A stretch of DNA of 64,000 nucleotides. Source: Bradyrhizobium hipponense. Its GTDB lineage: Bacteria; Pseudomonadota; Alphaproteobacteria; Rhizobiales; Xanthobacteraceae. Shown piece by piece: positions 40,533 to 48,889 of the stretch. The first letter of the stretch is position 1. The number at the start of each line of letters is the position of its first letter. The position numbers and the translations under genes were made by a program. The notes beneath the pieces were generated by a model. It did not search any database. It was not told the origin of the DNA and saw only the letters and a list, made by a program, of their open reading frames with translations. The stretch is from positions 62,001 to 126,000 of the forward strand of contig NZ_VSTH01000078.1 of assembly GCF_008123965.1 (NCBI RefSeq). Direction: 5' to 3'.

Positions 40533-40632
40533 GGCGTTTCAAACAGCGTTAACGCCGCGGATTAGGACTGTACCGCGAAGGAGGGCTGGTGTACCTCCAG
40601 ACATCAACCCCGCTCGATGGGACATCAAGAAA

Positions 40633-41460
40633 ATGGCGCAGAATTCAGGTCTGATGCAGGGACTGATGCAGGGCAAGCGCGGGGTGATCCTCGGCGTTGC
40701 CAACAACCGCTCGATCGCCTGGGGCATCGCCAAGGCATGCCACGCGGCCGGCGCCGAGCTCGCCTTCACCTACCAGGGCGATGCGCTGAAGAAGCGCGTC
40801 GAGCCGCTCGCCGCCGAGATCGGCGGCCTCGTGCTCGGCCATTGCGACGTCACCGATGCCGCGACGATCGACGCGGCGTTCGCGGTGCTGCAGGAGAAGT
40901 GGGGCAAGATCGACTTCCTGGTGCATGCGATCGCCTATGGCGAGCAGCTCGACGGCCGTTACGTCGACACCACGCAGGAGAATTTCACCAAGTCGATGCT
41001 GATCTCCTGCTATTCGCTGACCGCGGTCACGCAGCGCGCGGAGAAGCTGATGACCGACGGCGGCTCGATCATCACGCTCAGTTATTACGGCGCCGAGAAG
41101 TGGATGCCGCATTACAACGTGATGGGCGTGGCAAAAGCTGCGCTGGAGGCCAGCGTACGCTATCTCGCTGCCGATCTCGGCGAGAAGAACATCCGCGTCA
41201 ACGCGATTTCGGCGGGGCCGATCAAGACGCTCGCCGCCTCCGGCATCGGCGATTTCCGCTATATCTTGAAGTGGAACGAGTACAACGCGCCGATGCGCCG
41301 AAACGTGTCCACCGAAGACGTCGGCGGCAGCGCGCTGTACTTCCTGTCCGACCTGTCGCGCGGCGTCACCGGCGAGGTGCATCATGTCGATTCCGGCTAT
41401 CACGTGCTCGGCATGAAGCGGCCGGACGCGCCGGACATTTCGCTGGGTGGCAAGGACTAA
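40633..41460 (+). CDS. fabI: Enoyl-[acyl-carrier-protein] reductase FabI
   Basis: 275 aa SDR-type enzyme. GVANNRSIAWGIAKA is the FabI cofactor motif. The catalytic SYYGAEKWMPHYNVMGVAK carries Tyr-x6-Lys with the extra Tyr seen in FabI. ISAGPIKTLAASGI follows. It reduces trans-2-enoyl-ACP with NAD(P)H, the last step of each fatty-acid elongation cycle, and is the class of triclosan targets. Eleven bases separate it from the phosphatase gene downstream. Confidence 0.95.
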   Translation: MAQNSGLMQGLMQGKRGVILGVANNRSIAWGIAKACHAAGAELAFTYQGDALKKRVEPLAAEIGGLVLGHCDVTDAATIDAAFAVLQEKWGKIDFLVHAIAYGEQLDGRYVDTTQENFTKSMLISCYSLTAVTQRAEKLMTDGGSIITLSYYGAEKWMPHYNVMGVAKAALEASVRYLAADLGEKNIRVNAISAGPIKTLAASGIGDFRYILKWNEYNAPMRRNVSTEDVGGSALYFLSDLSRGVTGEVHHVDSGYHVLGMKRPDAPDISLGGKD

Positions 41461-41471
41461 ACCTTACCTGA

Positions 41472-42071
41472 ATGCCCGTGCCCACGATCTACTTTCTTCG
41501 CCATGGCGAGACCGAGTGGAATGCGCTCGGGCGGCTCCAGGGCACCAAGGACGTTCCGCTGAACGTGCGCGGCCGCGGGCAGGCGGTGCATGCCGCGGGC
41601 GTGCTGGCGGACCTCTTCAAACGCGACGGGAAGGACAAGGCGGCGCTGCCTTACGTGTCGAGCCCGCTCGGCCGTGCACGCATGACCATGGAACTTGTGC
41701 GCGGCAGCCTCGAACTACCGCCTGCCGACTATTCGCTCGACGATCGCCTGCGCGAGATCGGCTACGGCGTCTGGGAGGGGCTGACGCTGGCCGAGAGCGA
41801 GGCAGCCGATCCCGACGTCTATGCAAACCGCCTCGCCGACAAATGGACGGTGGCGCCAGCGGGGGGCGAGACCTATGCGGCCGTGCAGCTGCGCATGCTC
41901 GACTGGTACGAGTCGCTGCTGGTTGACACGGTCGCGGTCGCCCATGGCGGCACCTGCCGGGCCCTGATGGTTGCGCTCGGCATTGAAACCCCGGCCAGCG
42001 CAGCTGAGCTCTATATCGAGCAGGGCGCCGTCTACGTCTTCCGCGACGGGCGGCTGGAGAAGTATAGTTAA
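41472..42071 (+). CDS. Histidine phosphatase (phosphoglycerate-mutase-like)
   Basis: 199 aa. The phosphohistidine motif is FLRHGETEWN (~9-18), with SSPLGRARMTMEL, an acidic DDRLREIGYGVWEG, and the second catalytic His in VAVAHGGTCRALM (~160). Cytosolic branch-1 enzyme, probably a small-molecule phosphatase rather than a glycolytic mutase given its size. It is 11 bp behind fabI and 88 bp before aroC, possibly one transcript. Confidence 0.9.
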   Translation: MPVPTIYFLRHGETEWNALGRLQGTKDVPLNVRGRGQAVHAAGVLADLFKRDGKDKAALPYVSSPLGRARMTMELVRGSLELPPADYSLDDRLREIGYGVWEGLTLAESEAADPDVYANRLADKWTVAPAGGETYAAVQLRMLDWYESLLVDTVAVAHGGTCRALMVALGIETPASAAELYIEQGAVYVFRDGRLEKYS

Positions 42072-42159
42072 GTCCTGCGACCATCATCCGGGGGCCGTGC
42101 TGCGGTTTGACCCCCGGCCCCTCGCGCGTTACCACACGCCGGAACCAAGCGAGCAGCGC

Positions 42160-43248
42160 ATGTCCTTCAACACCTTCGGCCACATGTTCCGCGTGACCAC
42201 CTTTGGCGAGAGCCATGGGGTGGCGATCGGCTGCGTGGTCGACGGCTGCCCGCCGCTGATCCCGCTCACCGAGGCCGATATCCAGCAGGACCTCGACCGC
42301 CGCCGGCCCGGCCAGTCGCGCTTTACGACCCAGCGCCAGGAGCCGGACCAGGTCAAGATCCTGTCCGGCGTGATGGCGCATCCCGAAACCGGCGTTCAGG
42401 TGACGACAGGCACGCCGATCGGGCTGTTGATCGAGAACACCGACCAGCGCTCCAAGGACTATTCCGAGATCAAGGACAAGTTTCGCCCGGGCCACGCCGA
42501 CTTCACCTACGAGGCCAAATACGGCCTGCGCGATTATCGCGGCGGCGGGCGCTCATCCGCGCGCGAGACCGCGACACGGGTTGCCGCCGGCGCGATCGCG
42601 CGAAAGGTGCTGCCAGACGTCAAAGTGCGCGGCGCGCTGGTGCAGATGGGCCCGCACAAGATCGATCGCGACAATTGGGACTGGGACGAGATCGCTAACA
42701 ATCCGTTCTTCTGTCCCGACAAGGACAAGGCGGCGTTCTTCGAGAGCTATCTCGACGGCATCCGCAAGAACGGCTCCTCGATCGGCGCAGTGCTCGAGAT
42801 CGTCGCCGAGGGTGTGCCGGCAGGATTGGGCGCGCCGATCTACGCCAAGCTCGATGCCGAGCTCGCTTCCGCGATGATGAGCATCAACGCGGTGAAGGGT
42901 GTCGAGATCGGCGCCGGCTTTGGCGCCGCCGAACTCACCGGCGAGGAGAACGCGGACGAGATGCGCAACGGCAACGACGGCACGCGCTTCTTGTCCAACC
43001 ATGCCGGCGGCGTTCTGGGCGGCATCTCCACGGGACAGCCGGTGGTGGTGCGCTTCGCCGTGAAGCCGACTTCGTCGATCCTCCAGCCGCGCCTGACGGT
43101 CGATCGCCAGGGCGCCGACACCGAGATCATGACCAAGGGCCGCCACGACCCCTGCGTCGGCATCCGTGCCGTCCCGGTCGGCGAAGCCATGATGGCCTGC
43201 GTGCTGGCCGACCACTTCCTGCGCGATCGCGGGCAGGTGGGACGTTGA
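42160..43248 (+). CDS. aroC: Chorismate synthase
   Basis: 362 aa from the ATG at 42160, normal length. Signatures: GESHGVAIGCVVDGCPP, RRPGQSRFTTQRQEPDQV, GGGRSSARETATRVAAGAIA and RHDPCVGIRAVPVGEAM. It converts EPSP to chorismate with reduced FMN, closing the shikimate pathway. The first MSFNTFG is the usual family start, so the longer in-frame reading is rejected. Confidence 0.96.
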   Translation: MSFNTFGHMFRVTTFGESHGVAIGCVVDGCPPLIPLTEADIQQDLDRRRPGQSRFTTQRQEPDQVKILSGVMAHPETGVQVTTGTPIGLLIENTDQRSKDYSEIKDKFRPGHADFTYEAKYGLRDYRGGGRSSARETATRVAAGAIARKVLPDVKVRGALVQMGPHKIDRDNWDWDEIANNPFFCPDKDKAAFFESYLDGIRKNGSSIGAVLEIVAEGVPAGLGAPIYAKLDAELASAMMSINAVKGVEIGAGFGAAELTGEENADEMRNGNDGTRFLSNHAGGVLGGISTGQPVVVRFAVKPTSSILQPRLTVDRQGADTEIMTKGRHDPCVGIRAVPVGEAMMACVLADHFLRDRGQVGR

Positions 43249-43310
43249 TGTCGCGGTACTAGCCCACCGCGCAGCTTGACGATTCCACAACTTCGTCCGC
43301 AAATGCGGTC

Positions 43311-44501
43311 ATGGAAACTTTCGAGCTCCAGCGCATCATCAACTGGCTGATCGACGGCGCCTGGTCGTCGAAGGCCCCGGCCGAGATGACTGCGGAAGCC
43401 TGCGAACGTATGGTCGCAGCCGGCCTGCCGCTATGGCGGTTCGGCATCTTCATCCGCACGCTGCATCCCGAGATTTTCGGCCGCAACTTCATCTGGCGGG
43501 AGGGCGAGGAGGTCGAAATCGGCACGGTCGATTTCGAGATCCTGGAGACGCCGGAATTCGCCAGAAGTCCTCTGCGGGTCGTATTCGAACAGGGACTGGA
43601 GGTGCGGGGCCGCATGGACGACCCCGGCAGCAAGCGCTTTCCGTTCCTCGACGACATGCGTGCCGAAGGCGTAACCGACTACGTCGCGGTGCCGCTGCCG
43701 TTTCTCGACGGCTCGATCCACGCAACGAGCTGGACCACACGACATCCTCGCGGCTTCAGCGACAGCGACATCGCCGCAATCCGGGCTCTGATAGCGCCGC
43801 TCGCGCGCGTCAGCGAGATCATCAGTCTACGCCGCACCGCCGAGATGCTGCTCGACACCTATGTCGGCAACAGCGCCGGCGCGCGCATCCTCGGCGGTCA
43901 GATCCGCCGTGGCCACAACGAGACCATGCAGGCCGCAATCTGGCTGTCGGATTTGCGCGGCTTCACCGCGCTGTCGGACCGGCTGCCGGCCGAGACGGTG
44001 GTCGAGATCCTCAACCAATATTTCGACTGCCAGGTGACCGCGATCAGGGGCCACGGCGGCGAGGTGCTGAAATTCATGGGCGACGGCCTGCTCGCGGTGT
44101 TCCCGATCGACGAATATGTCGGCGACGCGGCTCATGTCTGTTCGCGCGTGCTGGAGGCCGCACGCGAATCCCGTGCCAGCATCGAGGCGCTCGCGTTTCC
44201 GGTCGGCGACGTCATCGAGCGCTTCCGCTTCGGCGTCGCGCTGCATGTCGGCAACATCCTCTACGGCAATATCGGCGGCGGCAACCGGCTCGACTTCACC
44301 TGCATCGGCCCTGCCGTCAACCTGGCAGCACGGCTGGAGAAGATCGCGGGCCGGTCAGGACGGACCGTCGTGGCCTCGGAAGGCTTTGCGAGTGTCTGTC
44401 GCGAAAGCTGGCGTGAGCTTGGTGAATTTCCGATCGCGGGATTTTCCAAGGCGCAGCGCGTGTATGGACTGGCCGAGGAGGCGCCCGTGGTGATGGCTTG
44501 A
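43311..44501 (+). CDS. Class III adenylate/guanylate cyclase with an N-terminal sensor-like region
   Basis: 396 aa. Residues ~10-190 form a domain without membrane segments, GAF-like in layout (LWRFGIFIRTLHPEIFG, VAVPLPFLDGSIHATSW). The cyclase domain (~205-355) has metal Asp residues in LSDLRGFTALSDRL and KFMGDGLLAVF, the purine-selecting Lys in EVLKFMGDG and Asp in RLDFTCIG, and NLAARLE. Lys plus Asp favours ATP, so cAMP is the likely product. Bradyrhizobium carries many such genes. Confidence 0.9.
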   Translation: METFELQRIINWLIDGAWSSKAPAEMTAEACERMVAAGLPLWRFGIFIRTLHPEIFGRNFIWREGEEVEIGTVDFEILETPEFARSPLRVVFEQGLEVRGRMDDPGSKRFPFLDDMRAEGVTDYVAVPLPFLDGSIHATSWTTRHPRGFSDSDIAAIRALIAPLARVSEIISLRRTAEMLLDTYVGNSAGARILGGQIRRGHNETMQAAIWLSDLRGFTALSDRLPAETVVEILNQYFDCQVTAIRGHGGEVLKFMGDGLLAVFPIDEYVGDAAHVCSRVLEAARESRASIEALAFPVGDVIERFRFGVALHVGNILYGNIGGGNRLDFTCIGPAVNLAARLEKIAGRSGRTVVASEGFASVCRESWRELGEFPIAGFSKAQRVYGLAEEAPVVMA

Positions 44502-44541
44502 AGCAGGACGAACAAAGTAGTCGCCGCGCAGAGCTCGCGCC

Positions 44542-44847
44542 CTATTCCTCCGGCTCCGTCGTGAACAGCAGCGGATAGCCCTTGGTCCGGCCGGCATCCG
44601 TTGCGCGCGTCGCCTTGGTCTCGGCGACGTCCCTCGTGAACACGGCGACCACGCAGGCGCCCAGCTTGTGCGCGGTGATCATCACCTTGTAGGCCTGATC
44701 CTCCGTCATGCGGAATTCAGCCTTCAGGATCATGGTGACGAATTCGCGGGGCGTGAAGTCGTCGTTGATGAGGATGACCTTGTGCAGCTTCGGCCGCTCG
44801 ACTTTGGTCTTCGTCCGGGTTTTCGGCTTGGTAACAATGTCGTTCAT
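44542..44847 (-). CDS. clpS: ClpS adaptor of the ClpAP protease
   Basis: 101 aa. A basic disordered tail (1-20) precedes the ClpS fold: HKVILINDDFTPREFVTMIL, FRMTEDQAYKVMITAHKLG and VAVFTRDVAETKA. The NDD and HK motifs form the pocket for N-degrons. ClpS delivers N-end-rule substrates to ClpA. No clpA is adjacent, so this may be the second, unlinked copy found in many alphaproteobacteria. Confidence 0.92.
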   Translation of the reverse strand: MNDIVTKPKTRTKTKVERPKLHKVILINDDFTPREFVTMILKAEFRMTEDQAYKVMITAHKLGACVVAVFTRDVAETKATRATDAGRTKGYPLLFTTEPEE

Positions 44848-44892
44848 TCCGCCTCCTGAAACGGCGGGCGTCTCTCGGTTCCAGCCGCGGCG

Positions 44893-45234
44893 TCAGCCTG
44901 CGGCCTTCTCACCATATTGCAGGACCTGCACCTTCTCCAAGGTGATCAGCCCGCTCGACATCATGCCATCCAGGATGGGCAGGAATGCGTTGATGTTATC
45001 CTCGCTGTCGACGATTTCGATCAGCAGCGGCAGATCCTCCGAAAGCCGCAGGATTTTCGAGGTGTGCAGCCGGCTCGATTTGCCGAAGCCCATGGGGCCG
45101 CGCAGCACCGTGGCGCCGGCCAGGTGCTGCTCGCGCGCCTTCATCACGATCGCCTCATAAAGCGGCTTGCCGTCGCAATGGTCACTCTCGCCGATGAAGA
45201 TCCGGAGCAAAACGGCCTGATTGGGAATTTGCAT
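44893..45234 (-). CDS. DUF190 protein, last gene of the fluoride operon
   Basis: 113 aa with the DUF190 (PII-like) pattern: LLRIFIGESDHCDGKPLYEA, GATVLRGPMGFGK, and LPLLIEIVDSEDNI. The start lies 2 bp after the stop of the crcB gene, so translation is coupled. DUF190 proteins commonly accompany CrcB/FluC in bacteria; their role is unknown but a regulatory PII-like fold is documented for the family. Cytosolic. Confidence 0.9.
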   Translation of the reverse strand: MQIPNQAVLLRIFIGESDHCDGKPLYEAIVMKAREQHLAGATVLRGPMGFGKSSRLHTSKILRLSEDLPLLIEIVDSEDNINAFLPILDGMMSSGLITLEKVQVLQYGEKAAG

Positions 45235-45236
45235 GA

Positions 45237-45665
45237 TCAGCTCCTCTTCAAGCGGTTGTAGCGGCTCCCCATCATATAGCCGAGCCACACCGACACCAGC
45301 CAGCAGACGACGGACGCCGCGACATAGGCGAACGCAGTGTACTTCATGCCGCCATGGAGCAGGCGGAAGGTCTCCAGGCTGAAGGCCGAGAAAGTGGTGT
45401 AACCGCCGCAGAACCCGGTCATGACGAACTGCCGGTGTTCGGGCCGCGCCAGCACCCGGCCGTCGGGACCGGTCAGTGCGGCGTAGAAGCCGATGATCAG
45501 CGAGCCGGTCGCGTTGATGAACAGTGTCGCAAAAGGGAATCCGGGCCCGGTGTCGAGCGCAAGGGAGACCAGATAGCGCGTCAGGCCACCGGCGATGCTG
45601 CCGGCGGCCACCCAGGCATAAAGCATCGCGCTGCGCCAGCGTTCGGTGGAGGAGGGGACATTCAC
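45237..45665 (-). CDS. crcB: FluC/CrcB fluoride channel subunit (copy A)
   Basis: 142 aa with four helices. GSIAGGLTRYLVSL, NATGSLIIGFYAAL and TGFCGGYTTFSAFSLE are the Fluc signatures, including the GGYTTFS segment at the channel centre. Fluc channels are antiparallel dimers that export fluoride down its gradient. The second crcB lies 6 bp upstream, so a heterodimer of A and B is likely. Transcription is controlled by the fluoride riboswitch at 47415-47482. Confidence 0.94.
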   Translation of the reverse strand: MNVPSSTERWRSAMLYAWVAAGSIAGGLTRYLVSLALDTGPGFPFATLFINATGSLIIGFYAALTGPDGRVLARPEHRQFVMTGFCGGYTTFSAFSLETFRLLHGGMKYTAFAYVAASVVCWLVSVWLGYMMGSRYNRLKRS

Positions 45666-45671
45666 GTGTGA

Positions 45672-46073
45672 CTAGCCTCCAAGTGTGTCTGCAAGCGTGT
45701 CTGCGAGGAGGAAACCGCAGCTGACGGCGAAAAGACACAGACCGACCGAAGCCACGATATTGCCGAGCGCAGCGCGCTTCTCGCCGTTGCGCGCCAAGGT
45801 CAGCGTTTGCAGGCTGAACGAGGACACGGTGGTGTAGCAGCCGAGAAAGCCTGTCACCGCGAACAGCCATGGGCCCGGTGCGGCGAAAATCGAGGCCGGG
45901 TGCGTCGCCAGCGCGCCGAAGATGCCGATCAGGAAGGCGCCGGTGACGTTGATGGTCATGGTGCCCCAGGGAAAAGTCTCGCCCAGCCGCCGCGCGATCG
46001 CGCCGGAAACGAAATAGCGCGTGCAGCCGCCCAGCATGCTGCCGATCACGATCGCGGTCACTCCGCTCAGCAC
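45672..46073 (-). CDS. crcB: FluC/CrcB fluoride channel subunit (copy B)
   Basis: 133 aa with four helices: GSMLGGCTRYFVSGAIA, NVTGAFLIGIFGALA and TGFLGCYTTVSSFSLQ. Compared with copy A, GGYTTFS becomes GCYTTVS, so the two subunits differ near the pore. Paired divergent fluc genes generally give heterodimers. Starts 16 bp after the MFS gene. Confidence 0.93.
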   Translation of the reverse strand: MLSGVTAIVIGSMLGGCTRYFVSGAIARRLGETFPWGTMTINVTGAFLIGIFGALATHPASIFAAPGPWLFAVTGFLGCYTTVSSFSLQTLTLARNGEKRAALGNIVASVGLCLFAVSCGFLLADTLADTLGG

Positions 46074-46089
46074 GACGAATGGTCTCCCC

Positions 46090-47301
46090 TCATCCCTTGC
46101 GCTCCACGCTCAGTCCATTGCCGATCACGAGCAGCCCAGCAAGCGCGACCAATGCGAAGCCTAGCCCGGCCAAGAAGGTGCCGACCGGACCGAAGGCGTC
46201 CCACAGCGCGCCGGCGATGACGCTCGCCGCCAGCAATGCAATGCCGGTGAGCAGATTGAAATAGCCGAACGCAGTGCCGCGTAAATTGGGCGGCGCGGTG
46301 TCGGCGACGAGGGCCGAGAACAGCCCTTGCGTTAATCCCATGTGCAGCCCCCACAGCACGACGCCGAGCGCCAGACCCGCAAGGCTCGGCAGCAGAGCGA
46401 GCGCGAGATCGGCTCCCGCAAGAAAGACGAGGCCGAGCGCGAGCAGGCCGGTCCGGCTGATCCGATCCGACAGCACGCCGGCCGGATAGGCCGAGAGCGC
46501 GTACACGATGTTCATCAGCACCAGCACGGCGGGCACCCACATCGCGTTGAGGCCGATGTTCTGCGCCCGCAGGATCAAAAAGGCCTCGCTGAAGCGAGCG
46601 AGCGTGAAGACGATTCCGACCGCGACGACGCGCCAGTACACCATTCCGAGTTGCCGCATCGCGGCGAGGTTGAGCGGATTTTTCGCAGGCTCCCGGCTTG
46701 CGTCGGGCTCAGGTTCGTTGACCGCAAACGCGATCAGTCCGAAGGACAGAAGTGCCGGCAGTACGGCCACCCAGAACACGGCGGTAAAATTATCCGCGGT
46801 GAACCACATCAGGCTGATTGCCGCGAGCGGGCCCAGAAAGGCTCCAATCGTGTCGAGCGATTGGCGCAGGCCGAAGCTCGCGCCGCGCAGGCCTATAGGC
46901 GCGATGTCGGCGACCAGCGCATCGCGCGGCGCACCGCGGATGCCCTTGCCGACGCGGTCAATGAAGCGCGCTGCCACCACCCATCCGACGCTGGGGGCGA
47001 GCGGGAACAGCGGCTTGGTGAAGGCGGCTAGCCCGTAGCCGAGCGCGGCGAGCAGCTTGCGCCGGCCGAGCCAGTCCGACAGCGCGCCGGAGAAGATTTT
47101 TGTGATCGAGGCGGTCGCCTCCGCGATGCCCTCGATGAAGCCGACGGTCAGCGTGGAGGCGCCGAGCACGGTGACGAGATAGACCGGCAGCAGCGCGTGG
47201 ATCATCTCCGAGGAGATGTCCATCAGCATCGAGACGAAGCCGAGCACCCAGATCCCTCTGGGCAGTCCGGCGCGCGCGGCATTCGGTGCGGTCGTCGTCA
47301 C
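46090..47301 (-). CDS. MFS transporter, first gene of the fluoride-riboswitch operon
   Basis: 403 aa from the GTG at 47301, with GAAGG seven bases upstream; an ATG at 47334 is a poorer alternative right after the terminator. Twelve hydrophobic helices; SGALSDWLGRRKLLAALGY is MFS motif A and RFIDRVGKGIRGAPRDALVA is characteristic of a subgroup of bacterial MFS proteins. The substrate is unknown. Its place between a fluoride riboswitch and crcB suggests it exports fluoride or a fluoride-linked metabolite or metal complex, or relieves a side effect (inference). Confidence 0.88.
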   Translation of the reverse strand: MTTTAPNAARAGLPRGIWVLGFVSMLMDISSEMIHALLPVYLVTVLGASTLTVGFIEGIAEATASITKIFSGALSDWLGRRKLLAALGYGLAAFTKPLFPLAPSVGWVVAARFIDRVGKGIRGAPRDALVADIAPIGLRGASFGLRQSLDTIGAFLGPLAAISLMWFTADNFTAVFWVAVLPALLSFGLIAFAVNEPEPDASREPAKNPLNLAAMRQLGMVYWRVVAVGIVFTLARFSEAFLILRAQNIGLNAMWVPAVLVLMNIVYALSAYPAGVLSDRISRTGLLALGLVFLAGADLALALLPSLAGLALGVVLWGLHMGLTQGLFSALVADTAPPNLRGTAFGYFNLLTGIALLAASVIAGALWDAFGPVGTFLAGLGFALVALAGLLVIGNGLSVERKG

Positions 47302-47342
47302 GTCCTGGCCTTCGTCCTCAGGCAAAAAAACCATCCCGCAAC

Positions 47343-47366
47343 AAAAAACCCGCCATCGGCGGGTTT
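47343..47366 (-). terminator. Intrinsic terminator of the fluoride riboswitch
   Basis: On the minus strand AACCCGCC-GAT-GGCGGGTT followed by TTTT, about 50 nt after the aptamer and 42 nt before the GTG at 47301. Nothing upstream needs terminating, so it fits the off-state hairpin of the expression platform. Confidence 0.85.
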
Positions 47367-47414
47367 GTCCATGCTCCCGCAAAAGGCAGAGGCTCAAAGA
47401 TTGCCCCGCCTCAA

Positions 47415-47482
47415 GCAGAAGTCATCAGCCCTCTACGATCATCGACCGCCGGGCAGTTGTCGGGGGGACTCCATCCCCATCT
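47415..47482 (-). ncRNA. Fluoride riboswitch (crcB RNA motif)
   Basis: Read on the minus strand: stem 1 is GGGG (47478-47475) with CCCC, loop AT-GGAGTC (47472-47467). Stem 2 is CTGCCC (47456-47451) with GGGCTG (47431-47426). The 3' part GATGACTTCTGC follows, where GACTTC (47423-47418) pairs with the stem-1 loop GGAGTC to form the pseudoknot (one G-U). Order, spacing and the conserved GGGCTGATG match the known fluoride aptamer. A terminator hairpin and crcB genes follow, so fluoride should allow read-through into the operon. Confidence 0.92.
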
Positions 47483-47490
47483 GTGCGGTC

Positions 47491-47518
47491 AGCCTAGCAT
47501 GGAAATCGCGCCGGACAA
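47491..47518 (-). promoter_or_regulatory. Possible promoter of the fluoride operon
   Basis: Minus-strand TTGTCC (47518-47513), a 16-base spacer and TAGGCT (47496-47491), just upstream of the aptamer. The position is right; the match to housekeeping -35/-10 boxes is only moderate. Confidence 0.35.
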
Positions 47519-47544
47519 TAGGGTGGGAGGATGCCGCGCATATC

Positions 47545-47692
47545 ATGCACGGGTTTGACCCACGCATCCGTCCAGAACGAAAGCGCTCTTGCGGAGATGG
47601 ATTTCCGGGTCCTGGCGCCGCCAAGGCTTCGCCGGGCTTTCGATGCTGGGCCAGCGAGGCTTTAGCGAAGGTGGCAAGCCCGGCAATGACGT
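47545..47692. repeat. Worn intergenic repeat
   Basis: Contains CACGGGTTTGACCCACGCAT, GGAGATGGATTTCCGGGTC and AGCCCGGCAATGACG, recognisable pieces of the CCGGGTC...GCCCGG...ATGAC class seen at 27518 and 29585, but with several interruptions. It fills most of the gap between the riboswitch and the gene at 47868. Confidence 0.45.
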
Positions 47693-47867
47693 TCGGTGTG
47701 TTCCGTACGCTCCAGCGGCATCGAGATGGCGAAACGGCGGCATCTTCGCGCAAGCGTGCAAATCCTAACTCGCAAATTCCTAACTCGAATGTGAAGCACA
47801 AGCGATCTTCGCACTTTGCGGCAGGGCGATTGCATGTCACCATCGCGTCATACGACGGGAGACTGCG

Positions 47868-48746
47868 ATGCGCTTGCTGTTCTCGATCGGGGCTGTGCTG
47901 GTGGCCGGCGTATTTGCCGGAGGGGACGTCGCGGGCATCGCGGCACCTGGACCTAAATCTGAGCGGCCTAAATTCGAAGCGCCTAAAAGCCAACCGCAGC
48001 AGCAAGCGGCCGACAAGGACGGGCAGACCGTCGATGTCGAGCTGATCCTCGCGGTCGACGTCTCCTACTCCATGGACATGGACGAACTGGCGATCCAGCG
48101 CGAAGGTTATGCGCAGGCGATCCAGTCGAAGGAATTCCTGCAGGCGTTGAAGATGGGGCCCAACGGCCGGATCGCGGTGACCTATTTCGAGTGGGCCGCC
48201 TCGACCGACCAGAAGATCATCATTCCCTGGCGGCTGATCGACGGACCGGAGACCGCGGACGCCGTCGCCGCCGAAATCATGAAGACGCCGATCCGCCGCG
48301 CCTCGCGCACCTCGATCTCCGGCGCGATCACCTTCGCGATGCCGCTATTCGACGAGGATCCCTATCGCGGGATCCGCCGCGTAATCGACGTTTCCGGGGA
48401 CGGCCCCAACAACAATGGCAGCCCGGTCACGGTGGCGCGCGACGCCGCGATCGAGAAGGGCATCGTCATCAACGGCCTGCCGATCATGGTCAAGGAGCCG
48501 TCCTATTCGACCATGGATATCGACAATCTCGACTATTACTATGAGGACTGCGTCATCGGCGGCCCCGGTTCCTTCGTCATCACCATCAAGGACCGCGACA
48601 AGTTCAAGGAAGCGATCCGCACCAAACTCCTGATGGAGGTCGCAGGCCTCAAGCCGGAGCGTCCCGTGATGCGGGTTGCGGACAAGGAGCCGCGCGTCAG
48701 CTGCTTGATCGGCGAGAAGATCTGGTCGGACCGCTGGGGGCGGTGA
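47868..48746 (+). CDS. DUF1194 protein with von Willebrand A domain, exported
   Basis: 292 aa with a signal peptide (MRLLFSIGAVLVAGVFAGG). A Pro/Lys/Gln linker leads to a vWA-like DUF1194 domain with MIDAS motif LAVDVSYSMDMDE (~63) and VIDVSGDGPNNNG. The rest matches the family (GIVINGLPIM, FVITIKDRDKFKEAIRTKLL). Two late Cys residues may pair. Periplasmic, metal-dependent adhesion or scaffold role by analogy; function not known. Confidence 0.88.
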   Translation: MRLLFSIGAVLVAGVFAGGDVAGIAAPGPKSERPKFEAPKSQPQQQAADKDGQTVDVELILAVDVSYSMDMDELAIQREGYAQAIQSKEFLQALKMGPNGRIAVTYFEWAASTDQKIIIPWRLIDGPETADAVAAEIMKTPIRRASRTSISGAITFAMPLFDEDPYRGIRRVIDVSGDGPNNNGSPVTVARDAAIEKGIVINGLPIMVKEPSYSTMDIDNLDYYYEDCVIGGPGSFVITIKDRDKFKEAIRTKLLMEVAGLKPERPVMRVADKEPRVSCLIGEKIWSDRWGR

Positions 48747-48889
48747 GACGCTACCCCCGAGGGGGTTGAATTTAACCGTTCGTTAATCGGTGAGTGGCCC
48801 TAATCCAGTTGTTTCCGTCAATGACCTGACATGGCTGGCCGGCGCGCAGACGAAGGCGGGTTTGTCAGACGGGTCCGCCGAGCAATCCA

